Positions 1 through 11,540 of a stretch of 64,000 nucleotides of DNA are shown here, piece after piece (within the stretch, counting starts at the first letter, position 1; each line of letters begins with the position of its first letter). Origin of the DNA: Ulota crispa (lineage: Eukaryota > Streptophyta > Bryopsida > Orthotrichales > Orthotrichaceae); contig OY987244.1 of assembly GCA_963920765.1 (NCBI GenBank), forward strand, positions 6,760,501 through 6,824,500. Reading direction: 5' to 3'. The notes under the pieces are model-generated. The model had not been told where the DNA came from. It did not search any database and worked only from the letters and a program-made list of their open reading frames with translations. The position numbers were made by a program, and so were the translations under genes.

Positions 1-15
1 GGGACGGAGGGAGTA
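1..15. mobile_element. Right end of a Stowaway-like MITE cut by the window edge
   Basis: The window opens with GGGACGGAGGGAG followed by TA. This is the reverse complement of the CTCCCTCCGTCCC terminus typical of Stowaway MITEs (Tc1/mariner group), which duplicate TA. The body of the element lies outside the window, so only the terminus supports the call. Confidence 0.55.
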
Positions 16-1981
16 CAGAATAAGTTACTTTATAGTTGACTACATCATACGACACGAGCTCAATTGGACACTTGGGTTAATTTGACAAAAACTCTTGCTG
101 CAAGTTGTTGCTATTGGCCAGCTATCAAACTCTGACCACGCCCCTTCATTTCAATCATTGTCCAACCAATAGTGAAACAAATAGAAAAACCTCATAAATT
201 TGGGCGTGTTAACAAATTACACAAATCCTCAACATTTGCGATTTTCAGATGCAACAGCGTTGGCACCTTTGCGATGAGGCACTCCAAGTAAAGCGGGCAA
301 GTGATATTTTGTGCTTGTTTAGCGTGTAACTGCACAGCCGGTGCTCTCATGTTTTGTTGGAGTGGTAGACGATGCTTAGGATTCTCTGCCTTGTACAAAG
401 TCTTTCAAGGTGAGCTCATTCACAATTGATTCTTGTTGTTTTTATTTTTTGCGCTACAGATGCCGAGGTAAGTGTAAAGCGGAGTGAGCTTCCGAGGCAA
501 TTAATTCACTTGTTATTATTCTGGACAATTCCAAGGTTAGACGAAGGAGCTGTAGATTGATTTCCCTAGAGCAAATCGAATGCAAATAAGTTACATGCTT
601 GGTCTAAGTCATTTGCGATGAAAAGAAAAGGATTTGTCACTTTTATTGTTAAGAATTGTAGATTTGATGTATAGCCTTCTCCATTTTCCATGATTGTGTA
701 CACTGGTCTTTCCTTCAAGCTCAGGGAACTTTAGCCTGGTTAAAACTAGCGCACGGACAAAACTCGGACAATGGCATTCCGTCCAAATTTTCATCCTCCA
801 GAGTACTTCTACGTCATCCAAGAGTGTTGGAAAATAAAATTGCTACTAAGTAGGCATGTTTCTCTACTAGACAAGTTTGGAACCACCCTCATAACAAGCC
901 CCAAAATTTCATTATCTTGGTAACTATATTGGTTGAATACATGACAAGTTGAAATATTCAACAAATCCTAAGAGCATCGCCATCGCAAAGGCAAGAACAG
1001 ACGCAAACGTCATTGTTGAGGGAAGGGAGAATTTTTTGAGCTTCACCACATGTCTGCATCCACGCCAAAGCCTTTCCAAATTTCTTGAGCAAAGCTACAA
1101 GCTCCCATTCACGCTACTCTCCAAGTCTTTAGCGTTCATGTTACAACTCATAAGAGGACTCAAATAGGTTGAGGCTAGTTCCTGCTCGTTTCCTTTCCCA
1201 GTACTAGAGAGAAGAAACTACAAAGTAGTGTGAGTGCGTGGTGGAAGAGCTACAGAAAAGGTGAAGCCGATACGTGAAGTGGCCCACATGGTAACCCGTG
1301 AATTCTCTGGTCACGTTTGATGTTGCGGAAATATGGTGGAGATGCCCTAAGTGTGAACACTTTGGTGAACAAAACTGATATTCAACTAAAGAGCTTTGAA
1401 ATAATTTTGTACAGCCGCTAGTCTGAACCAATTTGTAGAGAGATTTTGAGCTTTTTCGGTTTAAAACCTAAATTTCTCATTTTCATCCGATTTTTTCAGT
1501 GGATGCACCGGCTACTTACCATATACCTACAAACTTAGTCGGTTTCTAGGTTTTTTGCACATTTCATTCGACTGACATTCTATTGTTTTTCGGCTCTCCC
1601 CGTTCATTGGTCTGAACCGGGCCCTCGCAATTGATTCTCGTTAATTCCATCTTTAGCGCTACATTTGGCGGGGTAAGTGTGAATTGGCGGGGAGTGTGAA
1701 GCGAAGTGAGCTTCCGAAAGGAATGTTCACGCTTTCGAGGCAAGTAATTCACCGAACATTCCTGCACGATGTCGCATGTTTTTGACTCCGGACGAATCAA
1801 AGGTTAGGGAAAGGAATTGTATGCTACAGTGAATATTGCGTTTAGGTTGCTCCACACTAATTTCTTGACATTTCACACTATATAAATATTCTTTGTTGCT
1901 ACAGTAATTTTCATTAAAAGTTATTGCAATCAATAGTTTTTAAAAGCTTGTCAACAACAATGTAATTGCAAAAAGACAAAC
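16..1981. other. Intergenic, with diverged direct repeats
   Basis: No convincing gene is seen. A block at about 450-560 (GCGCTACAGATGC through GAGCTTCCGAGGCAA) recurs, diverged and with an insertion, at about 1655-1815. A related stretch reading TGTAGATTAGTTTCC appears again near 3365. At 1835-1930 there is a fragment of the dispersed repeat also present near 9160-9480 and 62510-62780. Open frames of 65-80 codons here show no recognisable domain. Confidence 0.5.
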
Positions 1982-2310
1982 TAAGGTAGAAGGCTCAAAA
2001 ACCATCCAGGCTCTAAAATCTCTCACCCTCCAAAATTTTCTCACTCTGTACATGTAATTTTTCATAGATTTCTAAAATGTATAGGTTGTGTACATTTGAG
2101 GAGGTGAGTGGTTATAGAGCCCTATGCCACTTCAGCTTCAAAATTTCATAACTAATTTTACAAAACTCCAAAAAATATAAAAGAACTTGGGTTAGATGTT
2201 AATTCTTCTTGTCTTTCAAGGAAATTTTATTGAAAAATATTTCAAGAAGTTCTACCTCCCAAAATTCACTTTCAGCCCTTAGGTGGTTGGTTTTCAAGCC
2301 TTCTACCTTA
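1982..2310. mobile_element. MITE with GGTAGAAGGCTC inverted ends, copy 1
   Basis: The left end TAAGGTAGAAGGCTC and the right end GAGCCTTC-like TCTACCTTA are inverted repeats of about 27 bp. The element is about 329 bp and non-coding. A second copy in the opposite orientation lies at 7706-8038 and matches along its length when reverse complemented, including the GAATTTTGGGAGGT region. The superfamily is undetermined; the terminal TAA/TTA could be a target duplication or part of the ends. Confidence 0.7.
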
Positions 2311-2400
2311 GGAACTTTCAAGTCATAAACCATGTGAAATCCAAGTATTTAGAGAGTTGCATGAGCCTTCAAGAGACCAAGTGATGAGTTATGAGATAAC

Positions 2401-3315
2401 TTAACCTCTAAAGGCCTAAGGAACCCACTTTGGGCTTTATGAGTACTCGGGCAAGCTCTATTGACTTTATAATTTGGAAATTTTTCATGGAATTTTTAGG
2501 ATGAATGCTACTCATCATAATCTACATGTGAAGCTTTATTTCATGTCATTCGGATAAGTATTGCAAAAGTTAGAAGGTTTTTTCAATTTCAATGTCAAAC
2601 TGGGCAGCAAAAAATATATTCTTCATTTTTCTTAATTTTTTTATAGAACTGTACAGATTGATACCTACTCAAAAAAAATTGAATCACTCAATTCCAAATA
2701 ACGAGATAAGAGTTACAAGGAGTTTTATTTTGCGGGCAATGAAGGTAGGAAGAGGGTAGAAAAAACATATCAAGTTATCTTTTACTCTCAATTTTGAATT
2801 TTTCAAATGAAAATGAATATAAAAATTACTAATTGTCTGTTAGAGCATTCTCACCATTGGGATTAACAATTTTCAAATTCTTCCAAAACTTATTAGCATA
2901 TTAGTTATACCTTTCATTCATCAATACCTTTCACTTTACAATTTTTGTAAAAATGAATCCAATTTTTTTTGGTTAAATTTTTTTACATATGCTTTCAACC
3001 CATTTTCCAACATATTGCAAAATTGCACAAGAAATACAACATATGTGTTTTTTTCTAAAAAGTTTGAAAATCAAAACTTCACCTTTTGGAAGGACTAGAA
3101 AAACCTACATTTTGAAGTTTAAGCACATTGATCTTGCAATTGGTGTGAATATTCATTTTGAAATTTTGGGACAATGTACTTGTGCAAGTCAACCAAAGGA
3201 TCCTACAATTGGATTTGTTAAAAAATAAGTTTCAGTGAAGATTTTGACCTTGATTTGGGGACTAGTATTTTGAAGCAGTTTTGGACCTCTAAATACAAAA
3301 AAAATTTAGGGGTTG
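2401..3315. mobile_element. Decayed member of the TTAA-bounded CCCCTAAAGGACC family
   Basis: The left end reads TTAACCTCTAAAGGCC, a degenerate form of the TTAACCCCTAAAGGACC terminus seen in better copies at 5218, 57818 and 63152. The right end AATTTAGGGGTTGA is likewise decayed. Internal similarity to the 5218-6154 copy is clear, for example CTCACCATTGGGATTA near 2850 and 5690 and similar AT-rich right halves. There is no transposase. Confidence 0.6.
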
Positions 3316-3913
3316 ATTTGGTAAAGCAACCTAATTGTCAAAGCAACCTAAATGCAATATTCCGTGTAGATTAGTTTCCTTGGAGCAAATCAAATACGGA
3401 GTTACGGACGCTTACATTCGGTTAGAGTCAGCTTTCATTTGCAAGAAATGCGGCAGGCATGTACCGCATTGCTATGCGCATCGCAACCAGTGATTATCTT
3501 TTATTTGTGTGAATTATTGTTTCTTATGCGGCGTTTCTTTCGCATTGCGGCGTGATCAGCCAGCCGCCCTGAGCCCTATTTGTAAACAAGGCTAGCCCTA
3601 ATAGGACAGTAAACTGGTCAGACACTGTTCAGTTTCTTTTTAGAACGGCGTTGCGGCACGGAGAAATAGAGAATGTTATAAAAGAATGACTTGGTCAGGA
3701 GCAAAGGGGAAGGAAAATGGACCGCAAATCGAAGTGTTCGTCGGCGACTTGAGTCATGATCTCTTCTCCATCCTGTAATGAGCGTCAAAGTGTCAAACAT
3801 AGAAGGTAGCGACTTAATGCACTGATGGTGAACAATAACGAAGATCCTAGGGTTTGCATATCCCATCAGTAAGCTTAAATGTGGTGCTCAGCTTTATTAG
3901 TTCGGTGCTCATG
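3316..3913. other. Unassigned intergenic sequence
   Basis: It begins with fragments of dispersed repeats (AAGCAACCTAAATGCAATAT near 3340). The segment 3420-3890 has somewhat higher GC and a minus-strand open frame at 3618-3866 with no recognisable motif, which I do not call as a gene. Confidence 0.4.
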
Positions 3914-4029
3914 GGGCATTTACACTAGCATGTGCGTATGCGTGTGCAGGGAAAAATAATACTAAATTAGGCATCTTATAATTTTGAAGTGAAAATAGGA
4001 GTGTGTAAGGTAAGAGGTTCTAATTGCAA

Positions 4030-4557
4030 TCAACTCTAAGAACATTTGGTATTTTGCAAGGAATATTTATGATTGCCATTAATGAGTTAGGTAGGCTTAG
4101 CAATAAAACCTTATCAAATCACTCTTTTTTAGTAATTTTTTTTCAATACAAGTTTGTTTTGAAGTCTATCTTCAACCTTAAAAATTTGATTTTGAAAATT
4201 AATGTGGATAATTTTTATAATCAAGATATTGCACAAGGGTGTGCATTGCAATCTTGGGTTTTTTAGTGTTAGAAAATCTTCAAAATGAACCTCAAATATA
4301 ATAGAGCTTGGAGAAAAGTCTACATTAGAAATTAGTTAAATAAAATAAGAGAGTTTATTTTGAAAGCTATGAATTGATTAAAGTTAGATAGGTAATGACC
4401 TTAAACCTCATATTTCTTTGGTGACCAACTTTTTAGATCTGACATGTGAAAGGACAATTGGAAGACTTCAAATCACTATTACAAATTTAACACCTTCATA
4501 TTTAAATATTCTAATCTTTGAAACCATAAGTGATATGTATATGTATATATATATATG

Positions 4558-4645
<88 letters not shown>

Positions 4646-4783
4646 ATCTTTAACATGTTTAGTTTGAACTTGTATGTTTATTGTGATAAAAAACTTGATG
4701 AAATTAATGAAAAAGTTAATTGTTTATGTAATTTTATAAGAAATCCAAGAAACTTGAAAGGGCCTTTGGCATATAGGGGTTCA
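4030..4783. mobile_element. Decayed TTAA-bounded element, second family, copy A
   Basis: The sequence matches the intact copy at 51856-52508 (reverse complement) and the copy at 8074-8717. Shared stretches include GAAGTCTATCTTCAAC, GAGCTTGGAGAAAA and AGTGATAT. The right end, reading GGCATATAGGGGTTCA, is a mutated form of GGCATTTAGGGGTTAA. A long TA microsatellite interrupts it. It is non-coding. Confidence 0.6.
4533..4642. repeat. (TA)n microsatellite
   Basis: About 110 bp of nearly pure TA with a few TATG interruptions, placed where the sister copies have a short AGTGATATTGT stretch. It appears to have expanded inside the host element. Confidence 0.95.
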
Positions 4784-5217
4784 TTTAAATATGGTGACTT
4801 GTGATCTTAACAGTATGTTTATTTTATTTTATTAGAGCAAGAAACAATAAAGCAAGGTAATGGACTATGGGTTGTGTTACATTTTGCAAGAAGTATTGAT
4901 AACTACATTTGATATTGAATGCTTACTTTGTTAATTTAGTTGCTTTATCAATTAATGAGAACCAAAAACCAAAACAAATTTTGTTTAAACAATTATCATT
5001 TATTACTAATATTATATTTATAAATATCTTTGTATATATACTTACATTCATGTATATGTTGTTATTCATATTCATGTGTATATATTTATGTTTATATTCA
5101 TGTTCATGGATGTATAAACTCCTTAAGTTTGCACCCTTGTCTACATTGCATAGTTTTGCAAAGATGCAATATAAAATGCAACTAAAAGGGATCCTTATGA
5201 TTTTGGTAGTATGACTG
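4784..5217. other. AT-rich spacer, nothing recognised
   Basis: Very AT-rich sequence with a plus-strand open frame (4909-5214) rich in Phe, Ile, Tyr and Leu. That is what AT-rich noncoding DNA gives. No motif or start context supports a gene. Confidence 0.4.
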
Positions 5218-6154
5218 TTAACCCCTAAAAGACCATTGTTCCTATGGGGGACAAATGGGATTTTGGGCAGGTACTTACGACCTCAATTTTTGTCCTAATT
5301 TTTTGAAACTTTTTTTGAAAATAGAAAAATACATCGGTTTTTGGGGAATTAATTTTTATTCCAATTGATGCCAAGGAGCAAAAGTTATGCCCAAATAAGC
5401 ACAAATTTGGGGACTAGGGGCAGCAAAAAATATTCTTATAAAAACTTGAATTTTTTTTTTTTTTTTTTTTTTTTTTTTCTCATACATTATATCTTTCTCT
5501 ACATCTGAAGCTTTGATTCATTCCATTTGGACTAGTTGTGAGAAAGTTATGGACAATCTTGTTTTTTGGGCAACTCAAGCATCTTCTTGACAAAATAACT
5601 TATAAACTTCATTTTTGAATGCATGTTTAACATTTTTTCAAAAAAAATTGTTGGAGAGGGTGAAGTTTGCTTTTTAGAACAATCTCACCATTGGGATTAT
5701 TGCATTTCAATTCCATTGCAAGGTTATTAGCAATTTAAGTTTTTGTTCAATCTCATACCTTCTTCTACCTAATGTTTTTTTTAAAAATGGAAATTAAGTA
5801 TTCTTTTTTTTAAAAAAATTTGCAAGATTCCCAACTAAACTTCCCACCATGCAAAAATAGAATTCCAAACTCAGTGGTGCAAAAATTTTAAGTTAAAAAT
5901 GTTCAAAGTTAAAAAATCTATTCAAGCAAGGTGCAAGAAAAGTTGTTTTTTACACTTTAAATGCAAATATCTTCCAATCTGTGTAGTCAAAGTTCTTGAG
6001 TTTTGTATGACACATTCTTATAGTAGTCTAGCACAAGATCCTATGGTCAGATTTGCAAAATGCCTAATTTTCAAACTTTTTTACTCTTTGCCATAGAGGT
6101 GGCAGTTTTGAGTGTCTTTTGACAAAATAAAAGCCATGGTCCTTTAGGGGTTAA
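5218..6154. mobile_element. TTAA-bounded (piggyBac-like) MITE, first family, about 0.94 kb
   Basis: TTAA followed by CCCCTAAAAGACCAT on the left and ATGGTCCTTTAGGGG followed by TTAA on the right. The TTAA target plus a C-run start of the inverted repeat is the signature of the piggyBac superfamily. There is no transposase inside. It includes a poly-T tract at about 5452-5480. Sister copies lie at 2401, 57818 and 63152. The family assignment rests on ends only. Confidence 0.65.
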
Positions 6155-6620
6155 GTACCCTAATTATTCCATTTGTAGGGTGCTATTGTATACCACATTT
6201 GTAAAGATATATTTTACCATGTTAATAAGTTTTTATAATTTTTATTAAAAAATTCTTTGAAATATTTTTCAATTTTTTTTCTCAAGACAAATTTGATTTC
6301 CAAATTTTGTTTTGAATACATCTTAGAGACCATGATTTAGTCTAGAACCATTAAAATGGTTGCAATTCAACAAACCCAATGAAAAAGCTTATTTTTTTTA
6401 CAAACAAAAGTAAAAGTAACACTTTTCCCCCTAGCTAAACTTTTTTGTTGGGTGTTGTTGAATTGCAACATTTTTAATGGTTCTAGACTAAATCATGATT
6501 TCTAAGTTCAAATCTAAATTCAAAATTCTCAAATTTAGCTTAATGATGGTAGAAATCTAAAACTTACCCCAAGGGATGTGCAAATATCAACCCCGATGTG
6601 CATATATCAATTCCCAAAAA
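6155..6620. repeat. Partial fold-back MITE related to the one at 36267-36681
   Basis: Shares TTGCAATTCAACA, a short loop region and TGTTGTTGAATTGCAA with the 36267-36681 element, then GATGGTAGAAATCTAAAA and a terminal stretch reading TATATCAATTCCC. The two halves from about 6330 to 6500 are inverted copies around CTAGAACCATTAAAA. The left terminus is unclear. Confidence 0.5.
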
Positions 6621-7002
6621 CAATCATAGATTAAAACTTCATTTAAATCACAAAAAAATAGTTGAAACTCATTGTGAATTAAGAGTTTATATTTTCAGAA
6701 ATTTTAGGCATTGAAAGTGAAAGCAACTCTTAACATGCATATAATGAATTTACCAAATAGAATTACCCTTCCACTTACGCATGTGTGTGCAAGAAGTGTA
6801 TCACAATGGAAATGAAAATGGGTATGCATGGGTGTGCAGCCCCAGAAAGATTGCTTCTGCATACGCATTTGCTTACGCTCATGTAAATGCCCCTTCAGCT
6901 TCAGTCCGACGTGTGGAGCGAGATAACCGTGCTTTGTCAGGCAAAATAGAGTTAACGTAATCAAATTTCCTTGACAGTTATTGTATATGGTTGGATTTGA
7001 AC

Positions 7003-7453
7003 TAAGAGCATCTCCACCCGGACTGGGCAAATGGAGACTTGCCAAAGGTTGGGCAAATGGAGACTTGCCAAAAGTTGGGCAAATGGAGACTTGCCAAAGG
7101 TTGGGCAAATGGAGACTTGCCAAAAGTTGGGCAAATGGAGACTTGCCAAAGGTTGGGCAAATGGAGACTTGCCAAAGGTTGGGCAAATGGAAACTTGCCA
7201 AAGGTTGGGCAAATGGAGACTTGCCAAAGGTTGCTATGCTACCCAATCCTCACCGGCACAAACACTCTACAATTCAAGAGCAAGAATTTTGGCTTGGAAA
7301 GAGGGTCCCAACCCCGTCCCCGGACCCCTGCTTGACAAGAATGGTGAAGAAAATGACCGGAGCGTGTCACGGGTGGAGATCCAACTAGTAAAAAGTAACC
7401 AAATGCCCCCTTAATATTTGGACGGCTGGAATCAGCCGGTGGAGATGGTCTAA
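7003..7453. mobile_element. MITE with GAGCATCTCCACC ends carrying a minisatellite
   Basis: TAAGAGCATCTCCACC at the left and GGTGGAGATGGTCTAA at the right form imperfect terminal inverted repeats of about 16 bp, a common form of plant MITE terminus. Much of the left half is a 26-bp tandem array (7025-7232). I found no clear 8-bp target duplication. Open frames over the array exist in several frames on both strands only because 26 is not a multiple of 3 and the unit has no stops. Confidence 0.6.
7025..7232. repeat. 26-bp minisatellite, 8 copies
   Basis: The unit GGGCAAATGGAGACTTGCCA plus AAGGTT (or AAAGTT) repeats eight times with only one or two substitutions per unit. Each unit contains a weak palindrome, TTGGGCAAAT against ACTTGCCAAA. 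Confidence 0.95.
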
Positions 7454-7705
7454 CTTGGACATGCGCTTCCACACGGCTGCCTGGCCCTACTTGTCTCCTT
7501 TTTGTTGAGCACCGCACCTGGACTTCAGAAAGTAGGTGCTGAATCGTTCTGTAGGACAAAATGGTGAATTTCTTACAAATAGAGGAGGCGAGAGTGACCG
7601 CCCATTAGCACTAGCAAATCTGACACACCTCCTTCGCTCCAACCAATGACTGCAAGATTGCAATTGCAATGTTGACGCAGCTCATGGTTGAGCTGATGCC
7701 GAGAC

Positions 7706-8038
7706 TAAGGTAAGAGGCTCATAAACCGACCATCTAAGGGCTGAAACTGAATTTTGGGGAGGTGAAACTTCTTGAAATATTTTTCAGTAAATTTTCCTTG
7801 AAAGACAAGAGGGAATTGGTATCTAACTCTAGTTATTTTGTATTTTTTTAGAGCAATGTGGAATCAGTTATAAAATTTTGAAATGGAAAGGTCATAGGGC
7901 TCTAAAATCGTCTACCTCCTCAAATATACGTCCACTGTACATTTCTAAAAGGCTATGAATAAGGACATGTGCCGGCAGAGTTCATTTGGGGAGGTGAGCA
8001 GTTTTAGTGCCCTAATGGGGTTTGAGCCTCCTACCTTA
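7706..8038. mobile_element. MITE with GGTAGAAGGCTC inverted ends, copy 2
   Basis: The left end CTAAGGTAAGAGGCTC and right end GAGCCTCCTACCTTA bound about 333 bp that match copy 1 (1982-2310) in reverse orientation. It is non-coding. Confidence 0.7.
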
Positions 8039-8073
8039 TACCAGGGTTTTTTTTTTGGCAAACATTTGCCCCC

Positions 8074-8717
8074 TCAACTCCTAAGGGGCTCAAAACGCAC
8101 TCCTCTGAATTTTATACAAATATGTCCAAAGTTTCTTCAAGATTTTTTGTAGTGCTTATTATTAATTTTAAATTCTTCTTGAAGTCTCTATTTAGCATCA
8201 AAAGTCTAATTTTGAAAATGAATTAACATGATTTGTCTATTCAAGATTTTGTGCAAGGGAGTCCATTGCAAATCTTCACTTTTTAGTGTTGAGGGCTCTT
8301 AGAAATGAGCCTCAAGTACACTAGAACTTGGAGAAAAATAACATTAGAAATTCAATTTAAAAAGTTATTGAATAGATTTTGAGAAGTTGCAAATTGTTTG
8401 GGATTTATGCATGTTATACTTTACATACTCATATTTTTTTGATATCCTTGGTTTTAGGTTTGAAAAACAAAAAGAGGATTGAAAGATTTCAAATCACTTT
8501 CACAACTTTAACACCCTTGTGATCAAATTTTATAATCTTTAATCTATAAGTGATATTGTGGTGTTTTCTTTTCCTATGTAATCTCTAACATGTCTACCTT
8601 GAATTTGTACGGTTATGTTTAAGAGAAGATGATCAAATTGATTAAAATGCTGGCAGCTTATTTACTTTCAAGCAAATTTTGAGATACTCAAAAATATCAT
8701 AGGCACTAAGGGGTTAA
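8074..8717. mobile_element. Decayed TTAA-bounded element, second family, copy B
   Basis: Begins TCAACTCCTAAGGGGC and ends CACTAAGGGGTTAA. The internal sequence aligns with copy A (4030-4783) and with the reverse complement of copy C (51856-52508), including GAACTTGGAGAAAAATAACA and ATGTAATCTCTAACATGT. It lacks the TA expansion of copy A. Confidence 0.6.
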
Positions 8718-10439
8718 GTTTTACCTCAAATTGTCACTGGCTACCATATCATTGAAAAAATATGGTGGAAAGATGGATGAAATTGCCAAATCCCTGCCCA
8801 AGCTAACACTAAATTTGTTAGGTTTTGGATGAATTTTACTAATATTAGTATAATTTATGGATAAATGTGCACATGTTGACAATTCTATCCAATTTTGTCC
8901 ATTTTTTCTTTACCTGCTTGCATTCTTGGATGCGGGTTGCTCTACCCTTGGAAAGGAAAAATAAATCCCTAGGCTACACAAGAACATGACAAAGAAACCA
9001 TTATTTGAACAAGTGGTTCTCATAAACGTCCGTTTGATTTGAACTCACAATTATTTTAAGAAGTGGACTTTTGTTCTTTCAGATTTTTGGTTCACACTTT
9101 TTTCCCAAGCATGAGCCTTGAATTACATGCTTTTTGCTCAAGCATATATTAGAGCCAAGGATTCTTCTTATGTGCACTGAATACTGCATTTAGGTTGTCT
9201 TGACAATTAGGTTGCCTTATCCCAAAAAGTTACCTCATAACTTATTGCTTGGCCACTTGTAGGCACATGCAATTGTTTAGATACTAGGATTTCATATGGT
9301 TTTCCATTTGGAAGCTAATAGTTTGTTCTTCTATAGTTTTGTTGATGTTGTCAACCTCTTTAAAATTAGTTTATAGCAATAATTATTGATAAAAGTTACT
9401 ATAGGAACAATAAATATTTATAGAGTGGAAAATGTCAAGAAATTAGTGTGAAGCAACCTAAACAAAATAATTAGTGTAGCAAACCTTGGCCAAGGTGAAG
9501 TGACCCCCTCCATTGCCCTTTACCTAGACAAATGGGACCTTAAGGCTCTGTCTACTGCACATTTGTGTTTTTGGGCCAAGGTAGAAAAGTTCCATAATAT
9601 TTCAAACAAGGATAAAAAAGTTATTTGCCCCAATTTTGGCGTTGTTCAATTGTGCCCTCCTTCATGTTTCCTCACCAAATTGGGCATTTGGGGTCCTTAA
9701 ATTCATATATGAATTTAATTTTTCAAAATGAAATCTCATAATAGTATATTACTTGGCCCCACAACCTCATAAATTAGATCACCAAACTCCTGACCTTGTT
9801 CATCCAAGCCAAGGGCAATGAGAGTCGGTTTCCATTGACCACTTGGAGGGCTAGGTCCTAGAAAGGGGCCTAGATGGGAGGTCAAGATCAAGACCTATGA
9901 GGTAGCTTTCCATTGAGAATTGTAGGTCCAACTCTTGAAGTGACAGTAATTGCCTGAACATTTCCAACTTCAAGTCAATTTCACTCTAGCCCACATTGAT
10001 TTTATCATGTGGTATGAAGTGAACAAGACTAGGGTCTTTTCATGATGAGAATCAATCCTTTGGCTGAATGCCTGACAGATTAGATTCAAATTTTTTATTT
10101 TCCATGCATGATAGAGTTACCAAATTTTGAGTTTACCAAACCAAAATGAACTAAGTTTAAACACTTAATACGCAAAAGTATTATGGGCATTTAAATGAAC
10201 ACAACAAGAATCATATCTTAAACATCAAATTCAATTGGGTTTATAATTGATGATGTCATTGGATTAATATGTTCATCTATAAAAAAGGACTTACGGAATA
10301 TTGAATATTCTTGCAATAAATTTTATAGAACTTCAAACAAACTACAAAACTTGGCTCCAAAAAGTAGTCCAAGCACAACTATAGACCATGTCAACCATAT
10401 CTTCATCAACATGGAGGACCATGCATAAGGGACTGTCCT
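8718..10439. other. Intergenic with a dispersed repeat
   Basis: The stretch 9160-9480 belongs to a dispersed repeat also seen at 62510-62780 and in part at 1835-1960. It carries TTAGGTTGTCTTGACAATTA at one end and GTCAAGAAATTAGTGTG at the other. Outside it nothing is recognised; short open frames have no motif. Confidence 0.45.
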
Positions 10440-11540
10440 AGCAATGTCATTGCATTGACCATAAACTAAAAAACCCTTACCAATGCTTGAGAGGTTTCTC
10501 TACTAGCCTCTATCTTCTCTCTTTCTAACTCTATAAGTTCCCTTACTTTCTCCCTCTCTAGGTCCACAAGTTCTCTGTGCCTTGTGTTTTCCTGGTCTTG
10601 AATTTTATTTAGACTTTCTACAAGTTCCTCCCTATACTATTTGAAACAAGGGCATCCCATAGAGCTTCTGAAGCCCGGGGCAATGTCTTCCTTATTTTTG
10701 CAGTATTAAGTTGAATCTCTATTTTTATTGGATCATATGTATAGTCATTTCTACGCTCAAGCGCATCTTGTTTCCCTTGTTTTGACCTTGACTACATGAG
10801 AAATTGTAACATTGTAAAAAAAAACATTGAAGTGAAATGGATCTTCATTAATTCACATCAGAAAAATTTAAAAGACACTATAGAATTCTACAAAAAATCC
10901 AAAATAAGTCATCATTTTTTTAAAAGAACTCACAATTTTTTTAGAAATTAGAGAATCAAACTATCACTACAACATATATCACACAAACTCATGGAAGAGC
11001 TCATATATTGGATGGATTGTAGAACATGGTAGAATCCATCAAATGCTTCTAATGTGTGTCTGAAGATGCTCTAGGCAATCAAGAGAATATATGATCATAT
11101 ACCTCCTTCTTCATTGTAATGTTCAATTTGAATAACCATTTGCATCACCTTCTAAATATGACCAGAGAGACAGCCTTCAACTAAGAACATTTGACTCATA
11201 TTCATATATCTTTTTGAAATTTTGCCTTATTTGATCCCACTTATTTTGGCATTGATTAGGACTCCTATGACATCTTAACTGATGACATATGTCTAACAGT
11301 CTTTCTCACTTTTGGATTTGGGTTTGATACAACACGTATTGATTGGTACTATTTGAATTGCCAATTTGTAACCACTCTTGATAGGCTGAGAAAAGGACCC
11401 ACACTTCATCACTATTCCCTGATCTAGCGGCAGAGGTGCGACCCAGACGCACACTTTGTACATCTTTTTCTTCCATTTCTTCATCACGGTATTGAAATTT
11501 TAAGTTAATAGCTTAAATTTGTGCTTTCATGGATCCAATG
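10440..11540 (-). pseudogene. PIF/Harbinger ORF1 (MYB/SANT-like) remnant
   Basis: Read on the minus strand, about 11180-11260 gives QCQNKWDQIRQNFKKIYEYE. This is the third helix and following helix of the MYB/SANT or trihelix-like domain of PIF/Harbinger ORF1 proteins (family pattern QCR-KWDNL--DFKK). About 100 bp further on, an S-W-S-Y fragment resembles the usual PSYW. At 10640-10800 the frame gives KIEIQLNTAKIRKTLPRA and EALWDALV, the C-terminal part. Numerous stops and shifts show it is dead. In this superfamily ORF1 helps bring the transposase to the nucleus and bind DNA. A transposase lies divergently at 13540-14499, matching a two-gene element. Confidence 0.65.

Larger units (their letters stand above)
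3914..6893. mobile_element. Possible MITE split by later insertions
   Basis: GGGGCATTTACACTAGC at 3914 and the reverse complement of a matching end (GGGGCATTTACATGAGC) at 6893 face each other as terminal inverted repeats. Each is followed by similar GTATGCGTGTGCAG-like sequence. The interval contains two TTAA-bounded elements and a partial fold-back element, which would have split the original short MITE. I see no clear target duplication, so the pairing is an inference. Confidence 0.3.

Noticed and set aside
3618-3866. A minus-strand gene of 82 codons
   Set aside because: No motif, no splice or start context, and flanked by repeat fragments.
4418-4804. Tyr/Ile repeat protein
   Set aside because: Translation of a TA microsatellite.
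6961-7414. Proteins of repeated WANGDLPK or KSPFAQPL type
   Set aside because: These are translations of a 26-bp minisatellite, open in several frames on both strands, inside a MITE.
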